Source: Terriglobales bacterium (GTDB lineage Bacteria; Acidobacteriota; Terriglobia; Terriglobales; Acidobacteriaceae). From it: DNA of 64,000 bases. Made by a program: the position numbers and the translations under genes. The DNA is taken from positions 496,001-560,000 of the forward strand of contig JAICSO010000001.1 in NCBI GenBank assembly GCA_025936825.1, given 5' to 3'. This document shows positions 1 to 7,820 of the stretch, one piece after another (position 1 is the first letter of the stretch; each line of letters begins with the position of its first letter). A model generated the notes under the pieces. That model was not told the DNA's origin, searched no databases, and saw only the letters and a program-made list of their open reading frames with translations.

Positions 1-534
1 GAACTCCAGGCCCTTCTCGTCAGCGCCGTCTTCGTATCCGACAAATTCTAGGAAAAATGGAATGTCATTCGCGCGGCACTCGTCGCCGATGCGCTCTACC
101 CAGGCATGCTTCTGGTCGTTGATCTCCTTCGGATCGAAGGGAGTGTAGTACAGCAGAATCTTGACGCAATCCGCGCCAGCTTCCTTCAGGCGCTTGGCCG
201 ACCAGTGGTTGAGCAGATCACCCAGGCGGCCTGGACCGGTCTTGTCATACCCAGTCTTCTCATAGGCGAGCAGCAGGCCAGCATTCCTGGCGCGACGCTT
301 GGCTGCGGGCAGTCCCCACTCGGGATCGAGGAGGATGGCGCTGGCGTGCGGCGTCAGAATTTCGGTCACCAGCGACTTGAATTGTTCCATCATGGCGTCG
401 GTGACTTCGCCGCCTTTTTCCTTTGCCAGCGACTTTTGCAATGAGCCGCGCTGGTCCATAGCGGCGGCCGCGATCACGCCGCGTTTGTCAGATACACGTT
501 GCAGTCCCGCCAGTTTTCCAGGCGTTAACTTCAT
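1..534 (-). CDS. lacD: Tagatose-1,6-bisphosphate aldolase-like protein (LacD family), partial
   Basis: The visible 178 residues are the N-terminal half of a class I TIM-barrel aldolase of the LacD/tagatose-bisphosphate aldolase family; the C-terminus lies off the left edge. The start MKLTPGKLAGLQRVSD and the early DQRGSL segment are family-typical, and the stretch GADCVKILLYY carries the lysine expected to form the Schiff base. The family cleaves tagatose 1,6-bisphosphate to glyceraldehyde 3-phosphate and dihydroxyacetone phosphate in the cytoplasm; some members accept related sugar bisphosphates, so the substrate is uncertain. The ATG at 532-534 follows a clear GGAGGA Shine-Dalgarno. It is divergent from hemL, with about 220 bases between the two starts. 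Confidence 0.85.
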   Translation of the reverse strand, partial: MKLTPGKLAGLQRVSDKRGVIAAAAMDQRGSLQKSLAKEKGGEVTDAMMEQFKSLVTEILTPHASAILLDPEWGLPAAKRRARNAGLLLAYEKTGYDKTGPGRLGDLLNHWSAKRLKEAGADCVKILLYYTPFDPKEINDQKHAWVERIGDECRANDIPFFLEFVGYEDGADEKGLEF

Positions 535-754
535 GATATTCCTCCAGATGAGTGCAGTTTGGAATGATTGCCGGCCCGCACAGGGACAGCCTTATATTGT
601 AATACGTGCAGGCACTTAGCTGCTCAGAACTGGCCCGCTGGTAGTGTCCTTTTGTGTCATACAAGGCCAATTAGGACATGCGCGCCTGTTCTTCTGAGAC
701 ATGGCGCTTCCGGCAGCCGCTGCTATATTTATGAATTCATCCCCACGGAGGAAC

Positions 755-2071
755 ATGCCTCGCAAGCTGGAAGAAAGCCGGCGCCTGCGCGAACGCGCGG
801 AACAACTGATCCCCGGGGGTGTGAGTTCTCCGGTGCGCGCTTTCAAAGCCGTCGAGTGCGAGGCGCCATTCATCGTGCGCGGTCAGGGTTCGCGCACCTG
901 GGACGCTGATGGCAACGAATATCTCGACTATGTTGGCTCCTGGGGGTCGCTGATCCTCGGCCATGCCGAGCCCAACACAATAGAGGCAATCCTCTCGGCA
1001 GCGGTGAATGGGACCAGCTTCGGGGCTTCAACTCCCTCAGAGACTGAACTCGCCGAGTTGGTCACTCAAGCCTTCCCGCATATACAAAAGGTTCGATTCG
1101 TCAGTTCAGGAACTGAAGCGACGATGTCCGCCATCCGCCTGGCACGCGCCTACACCAAACGCAAGTACGTGATCAAGTTCGAAGGCTGCTACCACGGTCA
1201 TGCGGACGCGCTTCTCGTGAAAGCAGGATCTGGCGTGGTGACGCTTGGCATCCCAGGTTCTGCAGGTGTGCTTGAAGAAGTCAGCCAGTTTACGATCGCG
1301 TTGCCGTTCAACGACACCGAAGTTCTGGAGCAGGCGTTCAGCAAGTATCGCCATCAGATTGCGTGCGTGATTGTGGAGCCGGTGGTCGGGAACATGGGTT
1401 GTGTTCCAGCGAACGGCGGATATCTGGCCAACTTGCGCACGATCACCCAACGTGAGAAAACATTGCTGATTTTCGATGAGGTCATGACCGGATTCCGCGT
1501 GGCGTTCGGCGGCGCGAAGGAGCTGTACGGAATTACCCCCGATCTCACCACGCTGGGGAAGATTATCGGTGGCGGATTGCCCGTCGGGGCCTATGGCGGT
1601 CCGGCGGAGATTATGAACATGGTCGCGCCTCTGGGCCCAATGTACCAGGCGGGAACCCTCTCCGGAAATCCCTTAGCTATGGCCGCCGGTATCGCCATGG
1701 TGAAACAGTTGCGCGACAAGAAGTCCGAGATTTACTCCCGGCTGGACTCGCTCAGCGCGAAGCTGGTCGACGGCATCACAGCAGCCGCAAAAGAAGCTGG
1801 CATACCGCTTTCCGCCAATCGCGTCGGTTCTATGTTTACCTGGTTCTTCCATCCCGGACCGGTGATCGATTGGGCCTCAGCGTCGAAGTCGGACACGACT
1901 GCATTCGGGCGGTTTTTCCGCGCCATGCTCGATTCAGGCATTTACCTTCCGCCGTCGCAATACGAAGCGGCATTCCTGAGCGCCGCCCATACCGACGAAG
2001 ACGTCCAGAAGACGATCGATGCGGCCAAGGGCGTGCTTGCAAATGCGATGGCTGGGGCCTCGCGCGGCTGA
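755..2071 (+). CDS. hemL: Glutamate-1-semialdehyde 2,1-aminomutase
   Basis: PLP enzyme that converts glutamate-1-semialdehyde to 5-aminolevulinate, the committed tetrapyrrole precursor of the C5 pathway. The 438 residues match the usual length of about 430. The N-terminal [23 protein letters not shown] block, the ESSGTEA-like segment [15 protein letters not shown], the FDEVMTGFR motif and the PLP lysine in [17 protein letters not shown] (about K269) are all present. An upstream in-frame ATG at 701 would add a non-homologous leader; I chose 755 because ACGGAGG lies just before it (spacing is short) and the protein then begins where the family does. Monocistronic here, with a convergent neighbour downstream. 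Confidence 0.95.
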   Translation: MPRKLEESRRLRERAEQLIPGGVSSPVRAFKAVECEAPFIVRGQGSRTWDADGNEYLDYVGSWGSLILGHAEPNTIEAILSAAVNGTSFGASTPSETELAELVTQAFPHIQKVRFVSSGTEATMSAIRLARAYTKRKYVIKFEGCYHGHADALLVKAGSGVVTLGIPGSAGVLEEVSQFTIALPFNDTEVLEQAFSKYRHQIACVIVEPVVGNMGCVPANGGYLANLRTITQREKTLLIFDEVMTGFRVAFGGAKELYGITPDLTTLGKIIGGGLPVGAYGGPAEIMNMVAPLGPMYQAGTLSGNPLAMAAGIAMVKQLRDKKSEIYSRLDSLSAKLVDGITAAAKEAGIPLSANRVGSMFTWFFHPGPVIDWASASKSDTTAFGRFFRAMLDSGIYLPPSQYEAAFLSAAHTDEDVQKTIDAAKGVLANAMAGASRG

Positions 2072-2158
2072 GGGCGTTGGGTCATTTTCGCAACAGCATC
2101 GGGTGAGAATCCGGCAAATGAATCAGAGGCGTTAGAGCGAAAGCAAAGACGGTCACGG

Positions 2159-2602
2159 TCACCTGGCTTCTACCAGCTCAAACGCTGGATGACGGTCGGC
2201 TATTTCCGCAAACGCCTCGGCCGGCGATCCCGCGCGAACCGTGAAGTATCTCTGCACCGCGCCGTGATATCGATCCAGATATTCCTTGAGAATGGGCAAC
2301 TTGTCGGGCACGACAATTTCCTTCAGGCGAAAATCCTTCTGGAACGAGCCCCGCTTCAGCTTGATTTCGCCCGAAGATTCGGCGTTGCGCACCCACTGAG
2401 TTCGCCCGCGTGGCGCAACCAGAAGACGTTTGCCATTGATCTCCATTACGTTCACCGGATTCGAATACAGTTTGCCGCTTTTCCGGCCGCGAACCTGCAG
2501 CAGATAGCAATACGAAGGGCCAAGGCCCTTTCCAACTAACAATCCAAACACGCGATTGAAGAACTGTTCCGTGGCGGAAGGCCTGAGGAATTCCTGAGTC
2601 AT
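2159..2602 (-). CDS. Nitroreductase / deazaflavin (F420)-dependent oxidoreductase family protein
   Basis: A 147-residue protein of the DDN-like split-barrel family (DUF385, nitroreductase/quinone reductase). Family-typical features are the segment VRGRKSGKLYSNPVNVMEINGKRLLVAPRG and the WVRNAESSGEIKLKRG stretch, which together form the flavin or F420 binding barrel. Known members reduce quinones or nitroaromatics with F420H2 or FMN; the cofactor here cannot be decided from sequence. It converges on hemL and is divergent from the M48 protease, with which it shares a promoter region of only about 50 bases. Confidence 0.8.
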   Translation of the reverse strand: MTQEFLRPSATEQFFNRVFGLLVGKGLGPSYCYLLQVRGRKSGKLYSNPVNVMEINGKRLLVAPRGRTQWVRNAESSGEIKLKRGSFQKDFRLKEIVVPDKLPILKEYLDRYHGAVQRYFTVRAGSPAEAFAEIADRHPAFELVEAR

Positions 2603-2655
2603 GCCGACATTCTATGGTCTGTGGCAGACTAGAGTTGTCATTGGCAGGGGGACCT

Positions 2656-4137
2656 ATGTCTGGTACTCAGCTTCTTCATCGATCTGTAGCAATCCTTCTG
2701 ATCAGCCTTCTCACCACGCCGGTATGGGCCGCCACGCCCGCCGTGCCGCAACTGCCGAATCCGGGCACGGTGCGCATGTCCAAACAGGACCAGGAGAAGC
2801 TCGGATTGCAGGCCGCGGGCGAAGTCTATAAAACCATGCCCGTCCTGCCCGACTCGAATCCCATGACGCAGTATGTGCAGCGACTCGGGAAGCGCCTTGT
2901 AGCGCAGATTCCGCAACAGTATTCCTGGCCTTATGAATTTCACGTGATCGCGCAAAAGGAAATCAACGCTTTCGCCCTACCCGGCGGGCCGATGTTCGTC
3001 AACGTTGGCACGATTGCAGCCGCACAGAATGAAGCGCAGCTCGCCGGAGTCATGGCGCACGAAATGTCCCACGTATATGAGCAGCATTCGGCCAAAGCGG
3101 CGACGTCAACCAAGCGCACCATTGCCGAGATCCTCGGTGCCGCGGGTGGCATTCTGGGTGGTAGCGCCGTTGGCGACCTCGCGCGCGCTGGAATTCAGTT
3201 CGGCGCGGGCACTCTTCTCATGAGATATTCGCGCGAGGATGAATCCCAGGCCGATGCAGTCGGCGCCATCATCATGTACAAGGCCGGCTACAACCCCATG
3301 GAGCTGGCAAATTTTTTCGAGATCTTGAACAAGCAAGGTGGAAGTCCGCCGCAGTTCTTGAGCGACCACCCCAATCCCGGCAACCGCTCCACGGCCATTG
3401 AGAAAGAAATCAGGAATTGGCCGCACAAAACGTACCAGGCCAGCAGCAACGAATTTCAAAGCGCTAACGGAATTGCCCTAAAGACCAGATCCTACACCGC
3501 GCAGGAGATTGCCGAGGGCGCCAAAACCGGACGCTGGGCCAAAGAAAACATGCAGAGTGGCGCGGTGCCAGAAAGCATGAAGCAGAGCGTATCCGCGGCG
3601 GCAAATCCGGCCGCTGCGGGCAGTCCGGAAACAATTGCGAACGTCACACTGGAGCAGGTCAAGCCCAGTGGCGATTTCACACAGGCCAGTGGTAACGGCT
3701 TCTCGATATCCTATCCGTCCAATTGGGCTACCGCTTCCGGACAGAACTCGCTCACCATCGCTCCGAAGGCAGGCGTAGGTCAGAACGCGATTGCCTATGG
3801 CGTAGTGATCAGCGGTGCTCGAGATTCGAATGCCAATTCGCTGGATCAGGCCGCGCAGGATTTGATTCAAAACCTGCAGCAATCAAACCCGGGCATGAAA
3901 CAGAACGGCAGCATTCGCAGCACATCCGTGAATGGGACCCAGGGGCGCGAGGTTGATCTTTCGAGCGCCTCTCCCATCCAGCAGAACGGAGCCCCGTTAC
4001 CGGAGCGAGACCGCGTGGTACTAGTACCAGTGTCGAACGGGAACTTTCTTTATCTGATATTGATCTCACCCGAGCGCGATTTCGGTGCCCTGGAGCCCAC
4101 ATTCGAGAAGATGCTGGGCAGTTTGCGAATTCAGTAA
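2656..4137 (+). CDS. Exported M48-family zinc metalloprotease
   Basis: A 493-residue periplasmic or lipid-facing protease. Residues 1-25 are a Sec signal peptide ending VWA-ATP. The catalytic zinc motif HEMSH is at about residues 135-139, with the third ligand expected in the downstream EDESQADAVG helix, as in peptidase M48 (BepA/Loi-like, also called YfgC). After the protease domain comes a roughly 130-residue C-terminal domain beginning near FSISYPSNW that resembles PsbP/DUF1795-type beta folds often attached to exported proteins. The start at 2656 was preferred to an in-frame ATG at 2614 because a purine-rich AGGGGGA precedes it and the signal peptide then begins properly. Likely role: turnover or assembly quality control of envelope proteins. 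Confidence 0.88.
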   Translation: MSGTQLLHRSVAILLISLLTTPVWAATPAVPQLPNPGTVRMSKQDQEKLGLQAAGEVYKTMPVLPDSNPMTQYVQRLGKRLVAQIPQQYSWPYEFHVIAQKEINAFALPGGPMFVNVGTIAAAQNEAQLAGVMAHEMSHVYEQHSAKAATSTKRTIAEILGAAGGILGGSAVGDLARAGIQFGAGTLLMRYSREDESQADAVGAIIMYKAGYNPMELANFFEILNKQGGSPPQFLSDHPNPGNRSTAIEKEIRNWPHKTYQASSNEFQSANGIALKTRSYTAQEIAEGAKTGRWAKENMQSGAVPESMKQSVSAAANPAAAGSPETIANVTLEQVKPSGDFTQASGNGFSISYPSNWATASGQNSLTIAPKAGVGQNAIAYGVVISGARDSNANSLDQAAQDLIQNLQQSNPGMKQNGSIRSTSVNGTQGREVDLSSASPIQQNGAPLPERDRVVLVPVSNGNFLYLILISPERDFGALEPTFEKMLGSLRIQ

Positions 4138-4248
4138 GGAGCCGCTCTTCCCCAGTATGACCCATATCATCCATGTCCATTTAAGCTGAATGTCCGGCTG
4201 AAGGCGCGACTGTGCGCCAGAATGCACCGATCGTCTGTCACCCAGGAC

Positions 4249-5163
4249 CTAAGCGGCGTCCCGAAGGGATTGTTCCTTTGTGGACATTAACGATCCAAAT
4301 TGATTCGGCATGCCCACAATTCGAAATCGGATCTCATCAAGGACGCGGTCAGGCAAGAAGGTGGCTAGGAGTGTCAACAGGAGGGAATGTTTGCCCACAC
4401 GATAGCGTGCGCGCGGCCTTGCTGCGGTCATTGCATGGTGAATTGCGTGTGCCACCACATCGGGAGGGCTACCATTCATTTCTCGTTGATAAGCACGGCG
4501 GGCAAAAGACCGCAACATTTCGCCGTATTCTGCCGCACCCGTCGGCGGCAGGTCACGTATTACTCCCTCGACATCCCCTAGGGTCTTGTTAACTGCAGGT
4601 GTCTTAATGGCACCAGGCTCGATCACTGAAACATGAATGCCAAAAGGATGCAATTCAAGTCGTAGCGTGTCACTGAAAATTCCGAACGCGCTCTTACTGG
4701 CGTTGATGGGGCTGCCAAACGGGATTGCAATATGGGCGCCGACGGAGGTGATGTTAACGATTCTTCCGGGAGCAATTCGCAGCAGGGGAAGAAAGGCCTG
4801 TGTAACGGCAATCTGCCCAAACAAGTTGATATCGAAGATTTCTAGCAATCCTTCTTGGGTTAGGTATTCCACTGGCGCTACTTTGCCAACGCCAGCGACG
4901 TTAACCAAACCGTCCAATCCAGATCCTTGAAGAGCAGTGGAGACTGCCTGCGCCGCCGCGCTAACTGACGCGCGGTCGGTAACGTCAAGGACAATTGGAG
5001 TGACTAGCGTGCCGAACTCAGAGCGCAATCCGTCACCATCTTGCTTTTTGCGGATGGCCCCGAACACACGCCATCCTGACTGCACCATGCGGGCAAGAGC
5101 AGCTCGTCCTATTCCGCTGGAAGCACCGGTAATGACTACAGCCCTTTCGCGCATCCTTTCCAT
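4249..5163 (-). CDS. Short-chain dehydrogenase/reductase lacking the catalytic tyrosine
   Basis: A 304-residue classical-type SDR. The cofactor motif TGASSGIG is at residues 12-19, the NAG-like motif reads NVAGVG (88-93), and the catalytic serine is in NITSVGA (about S140). The usual YxxxK active site reads INASK: lysine 157 is present but position 153 is Ile (ATC) instead of Tyr. The C-terminal part (RLELHPFGIHVSVIEPGAI) is otherwise close to retinol-dehydrogenase-like SDRs. The reading frame is open another 180 bases upstream, but the ATG at 5161-5163 has a strong GGAGGGA Shine-Dalgarno and gives the family-typical N-terminus. Either catalysis is altered or it is a nucleotide-binding, non-catalytic homologue. 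Substrate unknown. Confidence 0.85.
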   Translation of the reverse strand: MERMRERAVVITGASSGIGRAALARMVQSGWRVFGAIRKKQDGDGLRSEFGTLVTPIVLDVTDRASVSAAAQAVSTALQGSGLDGLVNVAGVGKVAPVEYLTQEGLLEIFDINLFGQIAVTQAFLPLLRIAPGRIVNITSVGAHIAIPFGSPINASKSAFGIFSDTLRLELHPFGIHVSVIEPGAIKTPAVNKTLGDVEGVIRDLPPTGAAEYGEMLRSFARRAYQREMNGSPPDVVAHAIHHAMTAARPRARYRVGKHSLLLTLLATFLPDRVLDEIRFRIVGMPNQFGSLMSTKEQSLRDAA

Positions 5164-5608
5164 GAACTCCCTCCAAGCGCCGCAGTTCTTGATTCTAGCC
5201 GACAATCCTGAACAGAACGCGCGTCGGTAAGTTGCTATTGCGGTTTTCACCAATTCACGCGAACCCATGTGCCGCATCGTCAACACATGCTTAGGAGCTT
5301 GACAGCTCCGGCGGTATTTAAGGTATGCAGTTTCCGGAGGCACTGAAGGCGAGCAGTATGAGCCCTTGAAGGGTGGCTCTCGATGACGCTCTTACTAGGG
5401 CAAAGATAAACATCGCCCTTATGCGTAAAGCAATCTTCATTTAGCTAACCAGGACACAAGCTTTGCCGGGGGAGCCTCCATCAGAGTTACGGGCGTAACC
5501 TTCATCTACAGGCATTTCGAAGCTGACGGCTTCGGTCTAGATAATACTTGGCGCGGAGAACCGCTTGCGCTAGGCTTAATGCACTTTTGCGCGCCGGGGG
5601 AGGTTTCA
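5164..5608. other. Intergenic region with three small hairpins before the MoxR operon
   Basis: No convincing gene. I see three short inverted repeats: GGAGCT/AGCTCC at 5294-5309 with a 4-base loop, GTTAC/GTAAC near 5487-5500, and CGAAGC/GCTTCG at 5518-5534 with a 5-base loop. The region must hold the promoters of the SDR (leftward) and of the MoxR operon (rightward); I could not pick a clear -35/-10 pair. Confidence 0.4.
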
Positions 5609-6253
5609 ATGAGCCAGGAAACTCAGGTCCAAACTACCTTATGGTGTTCCCAATGCGGACGAGGCCTTTCACAGTCTGACTTAGTGCAAATCGCCGGAAA
5701 TTGGGTGTGTGCCGAGTGCAAGCCAGCGTATCTAAGCCGAGTCATGGCGAGCGGCGCCGCCACGGCATCTCCTCTCGGTTGGCATTATGGCGGCTTCTGG
5801 ATCCGTTTCGGCGCACGTTTTATCGATGGACTTCTTTTCGTGGTCCCTGTCATAGTCTTCCTCGCTATACTCATTCCAAACCTGCTCCGGACCAAGCAAC
5901 CGACGCCAGACCAGATCAACGGGGTACTCATGCCCTTTGCGATCCTCACTTTCTTTCTCATCACTTTTCTGGCCGGAGCTTGCTACGAGATTCTGATGCT
6001 GAAGTATCGAAGTGCAACTCTGGGGAAGATGGCTTGCGGATTGAAAGTGGTCCGATCCGACGGTCGAAGCTTGAATTGGGGTGTATGCTTCGGGCGTTTT
6101 TTTATGTGGAACATTGTTACCAGCGGCATTCCGTACCTGAATTCGGTCCTAATGCTGGTCAGTTCGATCATGTTGGGGGTCGATGATCAGAAGCGAGCTT
6201 TGCACGACCGTGTGTGTGACACAAGAGTAATTTATAAGCAGAGCGTAGCGTGA
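5609..6253 (+). CDS. Zinc-ribbon RDD-family membrane protein
   Basis: A 214-residue first gene of the MoxR/DUF58 operon. The N-terminus is a four-cysteine zinc ribbon (C13, C16, C34, C37) and the rest is an RDD domain beginning near GFWIRFGARFIDGLLF (conserved Arg and Asp) with about three membrane spans. RDD proteins are poorly characterised membrane proteins, some proposed as ion antiporters. The ATG at 5609 follows GGGGGAGG; an upstream in-frame ATG at 5579 lacks one. The stop overlaps the next start by GTGA. A second RDD protein closes the same operon, so the operon is bracketed by RDD genes. Confidence 0.82.
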   Translation: MSQETQVQTTLWCSQCGRGLSQSDLVQIAGNWVCAECKPAYLSRVMASGAATASPLGWHYGGFWIRFGARFIDGLLFVVPVIVFLAILIPNLLRTKQPTPDQINGVLMPFAILTFFLITFLAGACYEILMLKYRSATLGKMACGLKVVRSDGRSLNWGVCFGRFFMWNIVTSGIPYLNSVLMLVSSIMLGVDDQKRALHDRVCDTRVIYKQSVA

Positions 6254-6912
6254 ACCTTAGTATTAGCCCCTTCACAATCGGACCCGGTCAGCCGAGCGAT
6301 TCCGGAGGCAACACAGCGACGTCGTCGCCAATGGCAACTGCGGCAGCCTCCTGTCCCCATTGTGGAGGTGACGTCGCGCCAGTTGAGAGCGAAACAGGAT
6401 GGCAGTCCTGCCCCTCCTGCGCGAATCGGCTCCAGGTTCGACTTTGGACTGTTGTTCACCAGAACACCAACGCAGCGGTCGCCCTTTCCGACCAGGCAAC
6501 ATGCTTTTTTCATCCCGATAAAGCGTTTCAGGCTTGTTGCCAGCGTTGCGGTCGGTTCGTGTGCACGCTGTGCGATCTGCAATTGGGCGCGGAGCACATT
6601 TGTCCCGCTTGCTTCGAGCGCGGTCGCACCGATAGCGGCACTGAGGGTTCCAAAGCGGAATGGAGATCCCGCGATGTGCTCTACGATTCCATTGCCGTGA
6701 CACTCGGATGGGGATGGATCCTCTTCTGGCCCGTGTTTCTGGCTGCGGTCCCGATCGTGATTGTCTTACATGTGAAGTATCGAAAAGCACCTCGCGCCTA
6801 CGTGATTCCGCGTTCCGGCTGGCGTTTTTGGATGGCCTACGCGGGACTGCTCTGGGCTCCTCTGTTACTGACAATCTCGTTGATTGCAGCCTCGTCCGGC
6901 GGGAGGCACTGA
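6250..6912 (+). CDS. Membrane protein with zinc ribbon and B-box-like zinc finger
   Basis: A 220-residue hypothetical protein. Two cysteine clusters are seen: a ribbon CPHC ... CPSC (C35, C38, C54, C57) and a B-box-like finger between about residues 85 and 122 (CFFHP ... CCQRCGRFVC ... C ... CPAC). Two or three hydrophobic segments follow (about 150-175 and 195-215), so the fingers probably face the cytoplasm. The GTG start overlaps the preceding stop; an in-frame ATG at 6331 is an alternative. The function is unknown; co-translation with RDD, DUF4129 and MoxR genes suggests it is an accessory of that membrane system. Confidence 0.7.
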   Translation: MNLSISPFTIGPGQPSDSGGNTATSSPMATAAASCPHCGGDVAPVESETGWQSCPSCANRLQVRLWTVVHQNTNAAVALSDQATCFFHPDKAFQACCQRCGRFVCTLCDLQLGAEHICPACFERGRTDSGTEGSKAEWRSRDVLYDSIAVTLGWGWILFWPVFLAAVPIVIVLHVKYRKAPRAYVIPRSGWRFWMAYAGLLWAPLLLTISLIAASSGGRH

Positions 6913-7470
6913 GTGGAAGGCACGTTCCGCAAGATATCGCGTGTTGGCAGTCTGGCTGGCGGGACGAAGTGGTACCTGAGTCACGACTGTCTGCTTGCGG
7001 CGAAACGCAAAATGTATGTGGTCGAGTACCGCCGGTTCTATTTGCGAGATTTGGAATCGATCGTAGTGTGGCCCAGCCGTTCCTGGTGGTTGCGCGTTAC
7101 TATTCCGACGATGTTACCTGCTGCGCTGGGTGCATCGTTATGGGCTTGGGTGAATGCCACTGCCGGTGAGATTTTCATTGCCATTGGGGTGGCTTGGGTG
7201 TTGCTGGAACTGGCGCTCGGCCCGACAGCGCTTTCGTACATTCGTACCACCGGCGCTAGCGTGGATTTGCGGTTGGTGAAGCGAACGCGCCGCGCACGCA
7301 AAGTCCTTGCAATCATCGACGATGCGGTTCGCGCCTCTCGTGACGTCCCCGCGCAACCGGCGGTAGCGCATGCAACTTCGCAATCAGTTGCGGCCTCGGT
7401 TGCAACGAACTCGCAAGCGGCGGCTGCGGCCCCATCCATCGCGGCGGCAACACAGACGAATGCCTCTTAA
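6913..7470 (+). CDS. Hypothetical PH-like membrane protein
   Basis: A 185-residue protein that I do not recognise as a named family. The first 60 residues (short beta-like strands including LLAAKRKMYVVEYRRFYLRDLESI) look like the N-terminal part of a bacterial PH-like domain, followed by two membrane spans (about 65-85 and 90-110), a basic stretch (VKRTRRARK) and a low-complexity Ala/Thr/Ser tail of about 40 residues. The GTG start directly abuts the TGA of the preceding gene, and the 3' end overlaps the next gene by about 10 bases, so it is translated with its neighbours. Confidence 0.62.
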   Translation: MEGTFRKISRVGSLAGGTKWYLSHDCLLAAKRKMYVVEYRRFYLRDLESIVVWPSRSWWLRVTIPTMLPAALGASLWAWVNATAGEIFIAIGVAWVLLELALGPTALSYIRTTGASVDLRLVKRTRRARKVLAIIDDAVRASRDVPAQPAVAHATSQSVAASVATNSQAAAAAPSIAAATQTNAS

Positions 7471-7816
7471 CGCAACGATCCCACCCGTCACGAGTTTGCG
7501 GCATGCGCGCTGCTTGTTTCACCCATTGCGTGAAGCAGCGGCACGGTGTCCGCATTGCGGAGGGACATTCTGTCGTGAATGTGTAACAGACGAAGAGGGA
7601 AAGCTGGCCTGCCCTCCATGTCTACGACGGTTAGCGCGTCCGCCTGCGCAGAAGTCTTCGCTGGCAAGGTCTCTCCGCGAAATCTTGGTCGGACTCACCG
7701 TCTCTGCGTGTGTGGGGACTTTATTTTTCGTGTTGTTGCGTTGGAGAGTGAATACGCCGGAACAACACTTGAATTTCAGTCAAGTGGTCGTTGTTCAAGA
7801 TCAACCGCAAAAGTAA
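7460..7816 (+). CDS. Small B-box-type zinc finger membrane protein
   Basis: A 118-residue protein. A single cysteine/histidine cluster lies near the N-terminus (HARCLFHP ... CPHCGGTFCRECV ... CPPC), strongly reminiscent of the finger in the second gene of this operon, followed by one membrane span (GLTVSACVGTLFFVLL) and a short outer tail. I start it at the ATG at 7460, which overlaps the preceding gene; the frame is open 90 bases further upstream but that part is Arg-rich antisense-like sequence. It may bind a partner through its finger on the cytoplasmic face. Function unknown. Confidence 0.68.
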   Translation: MPLNATIPPVTSLRHARCLFHPLREAAARCPHCGGTFCRECVTDEEGKLACPPCLRRLARPPAQKSSLARSLREILVGLTVSACVGTLFFVLLRWRVNTPEQHLNFSQVVVVQDQPQK

Positions 7817-7820
7817 CTCT

